Assembly (NCBI GenBank): GCA_963920575.1
Contig: OY986973.1
Coordinates: 9,272,607 to 9,336,606, forward strand
Direction: 5' to 3'
DNA length: 64,000 bases
From: Narthecium ossifragum
Taxonomy: Eukaryota; Streptophyta; Magnoliopsida; Dioscoreales; Nartheciaceae
The position numbers and the translations under genes were made by a program. The notes under the pieces are model-generated. The model saw only the letters and a program-made list of their open reading frames with translations, did no database searches and was not told the DNA's origin. This document shows, piece after piece, positions 11,827 to 22,881 of the stretch (position 1 is its first letter; each line of letters opens with the position of its first letter).

Positions 11827-14368
11827 TGTCACACCCCGACCCAGAAAACCCATCCGAACCGAGGCGTGAGGGGAAACCTACACTATTCATCTCCAGCTGG
11901 CGCGATACAAGCGGAATTTAGGGAAAACTTAAACAAATTATATACCAGAGGTGAAACAGAAATTCAATTCATAAATATACATCATGTTGTACTGATACAA
12001 GATTTGATACAGAATCCTCAAAGGAAAGAATATTATACATTAATCTCAAAAGTTCTTGAAATGTACATAATTTACAAAATCTACCAAAAGTACAACAGTC
12101 GTCTTCCAGCAACCTCAAACACCTCTGGATGTAGTCGCGCCGCCAAAGGCCGTTCTTGCCGGCTCTACTGAAGAAGAACTGGCGCCTGCACCTGCAAACG
12201 CAGCCCGGGTAGGAGTGAGCAATAAGCTCAGTAGGGTTCTACTCTACGGCACACTGAAGGGAGAAAAACAACAACAGTGTTGTCTCCCCGCACAAGTCTA
12301 AGGAATGCCACGGGGTTCCACTACCCCTGCCGACTACCCCAAGGATCCTACTCTTCTCAACCGACCACGCTGGGACACATTCTCCAAACACGCTGGGAGG
12401 AAACAGAGAACCAGAACCAGTAGGATCACCCTTACCCAGCAGGAAGCCACTGCCTGGGGACCATGTCAGGGGCACCGGCAACCATCCTTAGCACTTGGCC
12501 TTGGGAGACCAACACGACCTCTAAACCTCAACAATGATCAGAGTCAACTATCGCAAATCCTCAACACATGAGATTCAGATTATACAATCACACCCTAATC
12601 CTGACTACCCAGCCGCGGTCTTAATGGCTAGATCCGAGCTACCCGAGAGCCTCGGATCGGCGACCAAACCCATCGCCCGCCTAACCTCAAATGCCTCTAA
12701 TGCGATCAAGATGCATGCAATGCTCAGGCACAGATAAGAGATATAAGCATGCAACAAGATGTCAATAATCATGCAGGGCCAGGCATAGCTTATAGCTAGC
12801 CAAGGGGATAAGCATAGCAAAAACCTCAGATACAGATAATCTACGCTAACCAACCAAACATCTGAGCAAAGTATTGAAAACAGATATACAATAGTCTTCA
12901 GTGCTCTCTTGCACCTGACAGACCAAGGTTCCACAGTTACCCGCAGGTAACTGGCCACATTTATACAATAGCCCTCGGCACACACCGGCAAGAGGCTAAG
13001 GTTCCACAATTCCTCATTAGCTAGCACTCATAGCTAACTAATGATTAAGCAACCCAATAACGCATTTAACTACTTATCAAATACGTGTGAAATGCGATCA
13101 AAGCCACAGAGTCGTCCAAAAAGGAAACTACTCGAATCGATCCTCAAACTCGATAGAAATCCTTTGAAAACTCCACAAAATCCACATACATGCTTCCCAA
13201 CATGTTTAGATATTAATCACAAATCAAATCCATCCAAGAAAGGCCATAAAACCAACTTCAAGGGCCCACGGACGATGTCACGGTCGATCCGGCGATCGAC
13301 CGTGAGGCCACGGACGATGTCACGGTCGATCCGTTGATCGACCGTGAGGCCACGGACGATGTCGCGGTCGATCCGGCGATCGACCGTGAGGCCACGGACG
13401 ATGTCGCGGTCGATGCCACGGTCGACCGTGAGGCCAACACGAAGAAAACCAAAGGGCGACGGTCGATCCACTCATCGACCCTGGGAAGCTAAAATCCCGA
13501 CAGAGCCCGACGGTCGATGCGACGGTCGACCGCCAAGCCCAGAAAGAGTAAAACAATACTTGACGGTCGATGCACCGATCGACCGTCGAGCCCAAGGATC
13601 AAATCTCATTGGAAAACATTGAAACTTTGCAAACATGTGTAATTAACGATGGGGAAACCAATGGTGGAAAGAAATCATATTTTGACGGTTAAATCATCAA
13701 TTTAGGTTAAAATGGCCGAAAACTGATAAACGGCGAGAATACGAAAAACCAGTCGTTTAAATACCGAAATCGCAATGTAGGAATACTGAAAATGAGCCAC
13801 ACCACAAGTGCTACAAACTACACAACATTCTAACATGCATTCCTACAGCGAAAATGCATTAAACCTATCCTAGGAGAACCCGATCCAAAGATCGAGGTAG
13901 AAACACCTACTTGAAGAGATAAGGCAGCTCCTCCACGTATCCCCCAAGTCCGATTGCCGGAAGCCGCTCCTCGAAATCCATCCTCCGATGCCCTAGCACC
14001 CAGCCGCAGGAGAGAGAGGAGAAAGAGAACGCATGAGAAGAAGAAAGAAAGAGAGAGAGAAAGGAAAGGGTTTTAAATAGAAAGCTGGAATCCATCACAG
14101 CCGTCCGATTCGATCTCTCCCGATCGACTCCGATCTTCCGATCGGAAGCGCCCTAAAGGTTCGAATCAAACACATACATCAATCAAAGGCCATGTGTGCA
14201 ACGCGGGTGTGAAACTGACCACCAGGGAGCATATTTACCAAAATGCCACTGGGGTCAAAAACAGCGATGCGATCAACCGATCGCATCCCAAGGCCAACCG
14301 AGCCAAACCACAAACCCAGACCCTCGACCTAACGCGGTCGGACCAGGTTGGAGGTACGGGTCCTCACA
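11827..14368 (-). mobile_element. solo LTR of family B (2542 bp) with GACAC target duplication
   Basis: Starts TGTCACACC and ends GTCCTCACA on the plus strand. GACAC lies immediately outside at 11822-11826 and 14369-14373, and the host LTR resumes exactly there (compare 23574-23590). No internal region or second LTR is present, so it is the product of LTR-LTR recombination. A TATA-like CTATTTAAAAC lies on the minus strand near 14070-14082, with a CT-rich leader after it. Family B differs from the host LTR except near its ends. Confidence 0.92.
13258..13590. repeat. palindromic tandem repeat in LTR-B (cggtcgat...atcgaccg)
   Basis: A unit of about 45 bp, 'ggccacggacgatgtc-cggtcgat' then 'gatcgaccgtga', occurs four times at 13260-13435. 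Three looser units follow to 13590 ('gacggtcgatgcgacggtcgaccg' type). Each unit contains an inverted pair cggtcgat/atcgaccg. It lies several hundred bases downstream of the LTR TATA box, so in the transcribed part. Confidence 0.85.
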
Positions 14369-14943
14369 GACACGACCTCTAAACATCAAATAATATCTAT
14401 TCAGGTCATCTAACCCTATCATCGAACTCGACTGAATACTACAAATCGAGTCATGGACCAAGCTACCCGCAACGGTCCTAGAGCTAGATCCGGGCTACCC
14501 AAAAGCCCCGGATCGGCAACACCCTGCACAGATGCAACTAATGCGCAACACAATGCATGCTATGGACATGCGCAGGATAATACAGATAAACATGCAACAG
14601 TATGTGATGATATATCAAACAAGGTCTAGGCACGGCACCCTGCCGGCCCGGGGTGGTAAACATGAAAATAAGGTCTAGGGACTGCTACAGTGGTACCCCA
14701 CCAACTGTCAGCAGTCCACCACAACACCTGCACCGGGAAGCAACCCCGCAAACAACAGCTCACAGATATTAAGACAGTTTATTCTAAATATCCCGGGAGT
14801 CATCACTCCCCCGGTTCACCACTGCCCTATTATAGGGCTAACATGCTTAAACATATGTACCAGGTATTAAGACAGTAAAGAAAACCGTCATACAAAGCCC
14901 CACGGGCAAAACAAGAAGGGAATTCCTCTCTCTGCCATAGATG

Positions 14944-15180
14944 GACCGATCCCTCCCTCAAGGGAGGATCGATCCCCCGAGTGACGGAGAGCAATTCTCC
15001 ATATTGCACCGAGTCCAATCGATTCGTCCTCCCAGGACGATCGATCCGACTCGCGATAGGGAACGTCCCATGCTATCCAAGACACCGGCATCGATCGCCA
15101 CCACCCGGGGCCGATCGATCCTGCTCGGGTCAGCATGACCAACAAGGAGGGATCGATCCGTCTCACAGACGGATCGATCG
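14944..15180. repeat. downstream cluster of GGATCGATC palindromes in 3' LTR
   Basis: 'gaccgatcc', 'gaggatcgatcc', 'ggacgatcgatcc', 'ggccgatcgatcc', 'gggatcgatcc' and 'cggatcgatcg' recur between 14944 and 15180. The matching cluster in the 5' LTR is 24206-24446. Transcription from the TATA at 15521 would include this cluster. Confidence 0.8.
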
Positions 15181-15520
15181 CGTTGGGTTCTCCGGTAAAC
15201 CGACGGCGAGAAATACCGTCGGAAAACTCCACCAATTCCCACCAAAACCTGGGATCCAGTGGTACGAAGGATCACGAATCCAAAACTGGTGGAAAAACTA
15301 CAATCTAACAAGTATACAACAAGATCTAAGCATAAGAACATCGACAGTCGGAAAAACATGTAAAAACCCGAAGAATGTAGGTAGGAATCCCTACCGGAGC
15401 AAGAGCAGCTTCAATCCCAGCTGCTAGGCCTTGGATCGTCCACGAACTCTTCGAAATCTAGGAATTCTCAGCCCAAGAATCCGATTTTCCAAAGAGATTT
15501 GAGGAAGAAGGTTCTGTCTG

Positions 15521-15530
15521 CTTTATAGGC
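15521..15530 (-). promoter_or_regulatory. LTR TATA box (3' LTR copy)
   Basis: Minus strand GCCTATAAAG, immediately downstream of the CGATCGATCC array; the same box is at 24788-24797 (minus) and 18029-18038 (plus). Confidence 0.65.
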
Positions 15531-15544
15531 AAACGAACCGACTT

Positions 15545-15775
15545 AGCAGGATCGATTCGTCCAAGGAGACCGATCGATCCAGCTAAGAGAGCGATCGATC
15601 CAGCCAAGGAGACCGATCGATCCAGCCAAGGGAACGATCGATCCAACCAAGAGACCGATCGATCCTTCCCTGAGTCCGATCGATCCGTCCCACGAGACCG
15701 ATCGATCCTTCTCAACGATCCATGTTCCTGTCATTGAGCGATCGATCCTTCTAGAAAGGAAGGATCGATCCCTCT
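15545..15775. repeat. CGATCGATCC array just upstream of the LTR TATA box (3' LTR)
   Basis: A spaced tandem array: the core cgatcgatcc recurs about every 24-26 bp, separated by 'agccaaggagac'-like spacers, eight or more times. The equivalent array in the 5' LTR is 24818-25035, and a diverged one is in the solo LTR around 17935-18010. It sits just upstream of the TATA box in transcriptional orientation, where enhancer repeats of LTRs usually lie. Confidence 0.85.
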
Positions 15776-15982
15776 TTCACAGGAAGCTGGACTTGGGTTA
15801 AAACTTAAACCCAAGCCCGGATCTTTCGATCCCGGGTCCCACTAACCATTCTAGTCAAACATTACCACAAACATGGTCAGTGTGTGTACACGCGAGTGTG
15901 AAACAAGCCGACAAAGCACAATTTACCAAATTGCCCTTGCGGTCTACGATGAGCCACAGGACTAGAGGGACGGGTCCTCACA

Positions 15983-16000
15983 TCCTAATACCCTTAAAGG
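15983..16000 (-). other. polypurine tract
   Basis: Minus strand AAGGGTATTAGGA directly abuts the LTR start TGTGAGGACC; this is where plus-strand DNA synthesis is primed in Ty3 elements. Confidence 0.6.
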
Positions 16001-16056
16001 AAATCTCGTCCCGAGATTCGATAAGGGTAGGGCTCAGAAACAAAGAAACAGCTACA

Positions 16057-17720
16057 CTAGAAGACAGGACAAAAGTTACCTCGAGAAGGGAACAAGTGCG
16101 GATACTCCTGCCGCATGCGCGCCTCGCGCTCCCAGGTCATCTCCTCGACGCCTCTGTGCCTCCACAGTACCTTGACCAACGGGATCGTCTTGCCCCGCAA
16201 GACTTGATCCCTCCTGTCAAGTACTCGAACAGGCTGCTCAACGAAAGTCGCATCTGACTCAAGCTCGATGTCATCCACTCTGATGATATGTGACGGGTCG
16301 GGATGGTACTTCCTCAGCATCGATATGTGAAAGGTCGGGTGCACAGCAGACATGTGCTGAGAAAGGTCCAAGCAGTAGGCTACCTCGCCGACCCTCTCCA
16401 GGATCTCAAACGGCCCGACGAACCTCGGGGCCAACTTGCCTCCGCTGCCAAACCTGATAGACCCTCTGTACGGTGCTGCCCGCAGGAACACACTGTCGCC
16501 AACTGCGAACTCAAGCGGTCGTCGCCTCTGATCTGCGTAGCTCTTCTGTCGGCTCTGAGCCGTCAGAAGTCTCTGCCTGATATGCGCTAACCTCTCTAAC
16601 GACCTCCTGATGATATCTGGACTGGTGAGTGAAGCCTCTCCAACCTCTGTCCAGCAAACTGGGGAACGACACGGCCTACCGTACAACGCCTCGAAAGGTG
16701 CTACTCCAAGACTGGACTGATAGCTGTTGTTGTAGGCGAACTCTACCAAAGGAACGTGCTCCTCCCAGCTGCCTCCTGCGTCGAGGACACATGCTCTCAG
16801 CATGTCCTCCAAGATCTGGATCGTCCGCTCTGACTGCCCGTCTATCTGAGGATGAAACGCCGTACAGAAGGTCAGGAGTGTGCCAACTGCCTCCTGGAAG
16901 CCCCGCCAGACCCTGCTGGTGAACCTGGGGTCACGGTCTGACACGATAGACACTGGAACCTCGTGTAGTCTGACTACCTCTCGGACGTACAAACCGCCCA
17001 ACCTGTCAGACGAGTCTGTCGTTCGCATAGGCAGGAAGTGCGCCGATTTGGTAAATCGATCAACGATGACCCAAATCGCGTCATTCCCCCTAGGAGACCT
17101 CGGTAGCCCGGTCACTAAGTCCATCGTGATGTGCTCCCACTTCCTCTCAGTTAGTGGAAGCGGCTGTAGTAACCCCGGAGTCCGCTGATGCTCTGCCTTA
17201 ACCTTCTGACAGGTAAGGCAGCGCGATACGAACTCTGTCACTGCCCTCTTCATCCCGCGCCACTAGAACTGTCGCCGAAGATCCTGGTACATCTTGGTGC
17301 CGCCGGGATGAACTGCAAAGCGAGAGTGGTGGAACTCTCGTAGGACGTCGTCTCGAAGAACTGGATCTGCTGGAACCGCTACTCTGCCTCGGAACCGTAG
17401 CCCTCCGTCTGGCGATACTGTCCAGTCTCCGCTTGCGCCCTCTGTGCCCGCTGCTGTGCGTAACTCCTCGAGCTATGGGTCACTGTGTTGTGCCTCTAAC
17501 ACTCTGGCTAAGACTGCTGGCATACTCTGCCCTGCATAGAGGAAGCTGTCGGATCCCCGATCCTCAAACTCGAGCCCCAACTGGCCCGCCGTCTCTAGAG
17601 CCTGCCACTGCCATGCTGACAACCCTGCAACTACTGCTCCTGTGTCTCTCACCTGTCTGCTCAGCGCGTCTGCTACGACATTTGCCTTACCATGATAGTA
17701 ATGCAACTCAAAGTCGTAGT
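16057..17720 (-). pseudogene. Del/Tekay-like pol, C-terminal half: RNase H tail, integrase, chromodomain-like tail
   Basis: Continues the polyprotein after the solo LTR: the codons ...LLEDY at 20023 join YDFELHYYHGKANVVADALSR here without a frame change. Next come the zinc-binding integrase N-terminus (SRCLTCQKVK), the catalytic core with TMDLVTGLP, SDRDPRFTS and GQSERTIQ (the D, D, E residues), the GPY-like region APRFVGPFEILERVG, and a chromodomain-like tail (VRVLDRRDQVLRGK, MTWEREARMRQEYPHLF). Two in-frame TAG stops at 17473-17475 and 17263-17265 break it; the frame is otherwise preserved. Product would integrate element cDNA in the nucleus. Confidence 0.9.
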
Positions 17721-20022
17721 TGTGAGGACCCGTCCCTCTACTCCTGTGGCTCGTCGTGGACCGCAAGGGCAATTTGATAAATTACGCCTTGTCGGCTTGT
17801 TTCACACCCGTGTGTGCACACACTGACCGTATTTGTGGTAATGTTTGGTTAGAACGGTTAGTGGGACCTGGGATCGAAAGATCCGGACTTAGGCTTGAGT
17901 TCTTGCCTAAGTTTAGCTTTCAGCACAAAGAGAATCGATCCTTCCTGGCTAGAAGATCGATCCTTGTGGTGCCAGAAAGTCAAGTGTGATCGTCATGAAG
18001 GATCGATCATTCATAAGTCGGTTCGTTTGCCTATAAAGCGGACGAGATCTTCTTCCTTGAATCCCTTTTGAAATCCGGCGATTTGAGCTCAGATCTCGCG
18101 ATTTTTGAAGGCTTCTGAGGACGATCCAAGGCCTAGCTGCTTGGATCTAAGCTGCTTTTGCTCCGGTAGGGATTCCTACCTACTTTCTTTTCGGGGTTTT
18201 GAGTTTTTCCGATTTGATTTGTGTTATATGCTTAGATCTCCCTACATACATGTTTATTCCTCGTGTTTTAACCGGTTTTGAACTCGTGGGATCATGATCT
18301 ATCAGATCCCAGAGTTTCATGTTGTTTGGATGTCTCTTCCGGCGGTATTTCTCACCGGAAGGACGCCGGAGAACCCATCGGGATCGATCCTTCGTGGGGG
18401 AGGATCGATCTCCCTGGGTTGGTCATGCTACGCCCGATGAAGGATCGATCTCCTGCTTGGAGAAGATCGATCCCTGTTCTTGGGTAGCATGGTTACCCTT
18501 CGTCGCGAAGAAGATTGATCTTCCTGGGAGGAAGGATCGATCTTTCTTGGTGCGACACGAAGGGCGCCCTCTGTTTCGAGAAAGATCGATCTTCCTGGGG
18601 GGAATTATCGATCTTCTTTGTTTCGACAGTGAGGGAAGCTCACTGTTACTTAAGAGATCGATCCTTCCTTCGGAAGGGATCGATCCCTTAGTCGCAGAGA
18701 GGGTTTTTCATGGGTTTTTCCCGCGGGGCTTGGTATGCCGGTTTCCTTTATCGCTTTATACCTTGTATATACGATGAAAGCATGTTAGCCCTATAATAGG
18801 GCAATGGTGAACCGGGGGAGTGATGACTCCCGGGATGTTAGAATAAACGGGCGAGTGGCCCTACAGCTTTCCTTAGCCTCGCATGCCGGCGTGCGCCGAG
18901 GGCTTTACCTGTTATATACATGTGAGCTGTTGTTTGCGGGGTTGCTTCCCGGTGCAAGTGTTGTGGTGGACTGCTGGCAGTTGGTGGTGGTACCACTGCA
19001 GCAGCTCCCTAAACCTTATTTACCTGCTCACCGCCCCGGGCCGGCATGGTGCCGTGCCCAGACCATGTTTGATATATCATCACATACTATTGCATGTCTG
19101 TACTGTACTTATCCTGCGCATGTTCATACATGCATTGTGTTGTGCACTAGTTGCATCTGTGTAGGACGTTGCCGATCCGGGGTTTTTGGGTAGCCCGGAT
19201 CTAGCTCTAGGACCGTTGCGGGTAGCTTGGTCCAGGATCCGATTTATAGTATTCAGTCGTTTTCGATGATAGGGTTAGTTTGACCTGAATACATGTTGTT
19301 TGATGTTTTGAGGTCGTGTCGGCCTCGAGCCATATGTTGTGGGTGCAACCGGTGTCAGTTCTTGTTCTTGAGGGCCTCGGAGGGGTCCAGCCCAGGCAGT
19401 GTCCGTTCCTGCCCGCGGTGGCTACCAGTGTGGGCCCAGTTCGTTGGGGTGACCACAACTGGAACCCTACGACACTAGGTGATCAGGATGGGCCCAGTTC
19501 TTGAGGGTGACCATGGTTGGGTATACCTAGGGACACCGGCATAGGGTTATGGGACCCTTGCTGCACACCCAAGTCTTGCTTGAGGGCGACACTGTTGTGT
19601 TCCCTCCCTTGTGAGTGTCGTAGTGTAGTGTCCCTGCTGAGCTTAGTGCTCACTCCTACCCGGTCTGCGTTTTGCAGGTGCTGGCGCTAGCTCTTCTTCG
19701 GTCGCCCCTACCGGGCTGGTGTTCGGTGAAGTGGCGGCGTCTGGCGGTGCTTGAGAGGTGGAGATCTTGTTGTCTTACCCTTTTTGTATAGATAGTCTCC
19801 TACGGGAGCGATAAATGTATAATTTTCCCTGTTTTGAGGTTTTGTAATATTATATCAATTTCAGTCTTTGAGTTTGTAATATTTGGTTAATACAAGATGA
19901 TTATGACTTGTTAGGGTAACCACTACGATTAGAGGGAAAGCTCGCCAAAATTTTCCGCAGTAGGTTAGGTTCCGCTTCGCGTCGCCCGGCCCGGTTGGGC
20001 CTACACGGGTCGAGGCGCGACA
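17721..20022 (+). mobile_element. solo LTR of family A (2302 bp) inserted in pol, GTAGT target duplication
   Basis: Runs from TGTGAGGACC to GGCGCGACA in the opposite orientation to the element it interrupts. GTAGT flanks it at 17716-17720 and 20023-20027, and the host pol frame is restored when the insert and one GTAGT are removed. It is related to the host element's own LTRs over its whole length (compare 19160-20022 with the reverse of 22885-23740) but visibly diverged, so it came from another family member and then lost its interior by recombination. Confidence 0.93.
18029..18038 (+). promoter_or_regulatory. LTR TATA box in the solo LTR
   Basis: GCCTATAAAG in plus orientation, preceded by GATCGATC words (17935-18008) and followed by a leader with further GGATCGATC words up to about 18690. 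Confidence 0.6.
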
Positions 20023-21756
20023 GTAGTCCTCCAGTAGCTCCATCCAGCGTCGCTGCCTCAGGTTGAGGTCATGTTGGATGAAAACGTGCCTCAAGCTCTT
20101 ATGGTCCGAGAAGACAGAAAACTTCTCGCCATAGAGGTAGTGCCGCCAGGTCTTCAGGGCGAAGACCACTGCTGCTAGCTCCAAGTCATGGGTCGGGTAA
20201 TTCCTCTCATGGTTCTTCAGCTGGCGAGAACCATAGGAAACTGTGTGGCCCTCCTGCATGAGGACACACCCCAAACCCTCACCGCTGGTGTCGCAGTAGA
20301 CACTGTAACCAACGCCTCGCTCGGGGACGATCAGCACCGGTGCACTGGTCAACCTGGTCCTCAGCTCCACGAAGGCTCGCTCACAAGCATCATCCCACAC
20401 GAATGGGGCGGCCTTCTGTGTCAGTCTGGTCAACGGCCCGGCGACTCTGGAGAAGTCCCACACGATCCGCCTGTAGTATCCCGCCAAGCCCAAGAAACTG
20501 CGGACCTCGAACACTGTCCTCGGTCTCTACCACTGTACCACTGCCTCGACCTTGGCCGGGTCGACTGAGATCCATGTTGCCGACACCACGTGTCCAAGGA
20601 ACCCCACCTGTGCAAGCCAGAACTTGCACTTGGAAGCCTTGGCATAAAGCTAATACTCCCTAAGTAGATGCAACACTGTCGCCAAGTGTCGCTCGTGCTC
20701 CGCCTCTGACCGAGAGTAGATGAGAATGTCGTCGACGAACACCACTACGAACTCGTCTAGGAAAGGCCGGAAGATCCTCTGCATGAGATCCATGAACGCT
20801 ATTGGTGCGTTCATCAGTCCAAACGGCATCACCACGAACTCGTACAGGTCGTACCGAGTCCGGAATGGTGTCTTTGGGATGTCGTAATCCCGAACCCTCA
20901 ACTGGTGGTAGCCGGTGCGGAGGTCGATCTTCGAGAACACTGAAGATCCTCGCAACTGATCAAACATGTGGTTGATCCGCGGCATCGGATACCTGTTCTT
21001 CACCGTCACCCTATTGAGCCGCCTGTAGTCTATGCAAAGTCGAAGGGTACCATCCTTCTTCTTTGCGAACAATACTGGCGCCCCCCAGGGAGACATGCTG
21101 GGACGGATGAAGCCTCTGCTGGTCAGCTCGTCTAGCTGGGTCCTCAACTCACTCTGCTCTGCTGGTGCCATCGTGAAAGCTGGGAGAGAGATCGGTGCGG
21201 TACCTGGTGCTAGGTCGATCTCAAAATCGACCTCTCTGGGTGGTGGAAGCCCTGGCAACACCTCGGGAAACACGTCGGTGTAGTCACCCATGATCCTGGG
21301 AAAACTGCGCTGCTGCACTCCCTCAGAACCGGAGAGGGATAGGCTGGCCAACAAGGCTGAGAGCTCGCTGCGATGCCTCCCCACACCACAAGCAAACAAA
21401 TAGGCGGAGAACCGATCCCCCGACAACACAAACTGTGTCCCGTCGGGTGTCCAAGCGACCACCCTCCGGCGACGACAGTCGATGATGGCCCGGTATCCTG
21501 CCAACCAGTCCATACCGAGTATCACGTCAAAGCCGGTCATGTCTAGTACCCGCAGGTCTAGACAGACCCGGAGGCCTCCAACCTCCAACGAACATGATCG
21601 GCAGACCCGGTCTACCCTGACTGCCCCGTCGACCGGTGAGTTTACAGACTGTGCCACCTCTAGCCAACTCGTCTCTAATCCTAGCGATGCCACAAAGATG
21701 CTAGCAACATAGGAAAGAGACGCCCCAGAATCTATCAGCATATCTACTAAGGACTA
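20023..21756 (-). pseudogene. Del/Tekay-like pol, N-terminal half: protease, reverse transcriptase, RNase H
   Basis: Protease: [10 protein letters not shown] just inside 21741 gives the aspartic active site. Reverse transcriptase: [35 protein letters not shown] and the catalytic FVDDILIYS near 20725-20745. RNase [22 protein letters not shown] and FSDHKSL supply the acidic residues. TAG stops interrupt at 20650-20652 and 20527-20529 with the frame unchanged between and after them (exactly 40 codons between). A further TAG at 21754-21756 lies just upstream of the protease. With the stops the enzyme cannot be made, though the motifs are otherwise well kept. Confidence 0.92.
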
Positions 21757-22682
21757 GAAAGCTGAAAGATACCTCTGAGGACTGATGGCTCTGCCGCTGC
21801 CTGCTAATACTGCTGCGGCAGCTGGTACTGCTGCGGCTGCTGGTACTGCTGTACGGTGTCCTGCTGCTCGTGCACTGGGAGAGTAACCACACGACCTCGC
21901 TGGCTGCCTCCACCCTTGGAGCAGCTCGGTCCAGCCCCTGACCTACGCCCACCACTGCTCCCCTGCCAAGCACTGGGCCCTCTGCCTCTACTGCCTTGCG
22001 GCACAGCGCCCCGCGCTCCTTGCAAGGAACAGTCTCTACGGTAGTGCCCCAACTGCCCGCACAGGAAGCACGTGACTGACGCGCCAGGCTGCTGACCATG
22101 GCCTCCCCCTGATGAAGCCTGCCCGAACGGCCCGGCCGTCTAGAGAAACTGGCCTGCTGAACTCGGCAACTGCTGCCGGAAGTGCCGCTGACGCCGCCGC
22201 TGGCCTCTGCAGAATCCCCCTCTGAACTGTGGTCTCTACGACGCGCTAGTAGAGGATACCGGTGGAACTTTCCGGCACCTCTCGTCCCGCAACTGCGCCT
22301 CTACTGCCAAGGCGCAGTCCAGAACTGCTGAGTACGCCTGGAAGCGATAAGAACTGGTCCGTCGTCTGATCTCTGATCAAAGCCCCTGCTCAAACTAACG
22401 TGCCCAGGCCACTGGACCTGTTGACCCACCACTGAACCTAGACGGGTCCAGTTGCAGAAAGTCCAACAAGACCGCCGTAGCGGTCCGCCCGTCGACAGGA
22501 GGGAGAACCCTCTCCTCGGCGAGAAAGGCCTCCTCCTGTGCGACCGCAACCGTCGCTGGTGATGGCTCAGTCCGTCTAGCTCTGACCTCCCTGACAGGTG
22601 TTACCCTGTCTGGTCGGGCGGGTCGACCAGATCGTGCCCCACCTCGACCAACAACCGAAGGTCGGCCTCGAGCTCCCGACAT
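21757..22682 (-). pseudogene. Del/Tekay-like gag remnant with CCHC knuckle, capsid partly deleted
   Basis: The likely start at 22682 gives MSGARGRPSVVGRGG, an Arg-rich N-terminus typical of the clade, reaching LQLDPSRFSGG near 22435. The zinc knuckle C-F-L-C-G-Q-L-G-H-Y-R-R-D-C lies at 22029-22070. Only about 380 bp separate these two landmarks, less than the capsid region normally needs, and the frame changes in between, so part of the capsid is lost. Gln/Tyr-rich low-complexity sequence (cagcagtaccag type) follows near 21800-21850. Confidence 0.8.
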
Positions 22683-22869
22683 CTGCGCGATTACCAACTA
22701 CAAACGAGCATTCACTCGTCAGAACGGCAAAACAAACAACATAACAGTAAAGCGGAAGACATACACATCACAAGGAGAGCATGCACGGATGTTCAAGACA
22801 TACAACCAACCCATTCCATGCTCAATCTCAACCGAACCTGATCCTAACACCCTGGGATCAACAGCCTAT

Positions 22870-22881
22870 GCTCTGATACCA
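22870..22881 (-). other. primer binding site for initiator tRNA-Met
   Basis: Minus strand TGGTATCAGAGC, the complement of the 3' end of plant initiator tRNA-Met, 3 bases inside the 5' LTR end at 22885. It fixes the direction of the element. Confidence 0.93.

Larger units (their letters stand above)
11128..15982 (-). repeat. 3' LTR of the Del/Tekay-like element, interrupted by solo LTR-B
   Basis: Begins TGTCGCGCC and ends GTCCTCACA on the plus strand. It aligns with 22885-25249 on both sides of the insertion at 11827-14368. Net length without the insertion and its duplicated GACAC is about 2308 bp. The minus-strand TATA box is at 15521-15530. Confidence 0.93.

Noticed and set aside
13217..13622. 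Direct repeats that could suggest a CRISPR-like array
   Set aside because: Units are inside a solo LTR with target duplications in a plant genome, units drift and contain no unique spacers.
15458..15734. Repetitive small protein with DRSVSWL repeats
   Set aside because: It is the translated GATCGATC array of the LTR; the same happens at 24593-25001.
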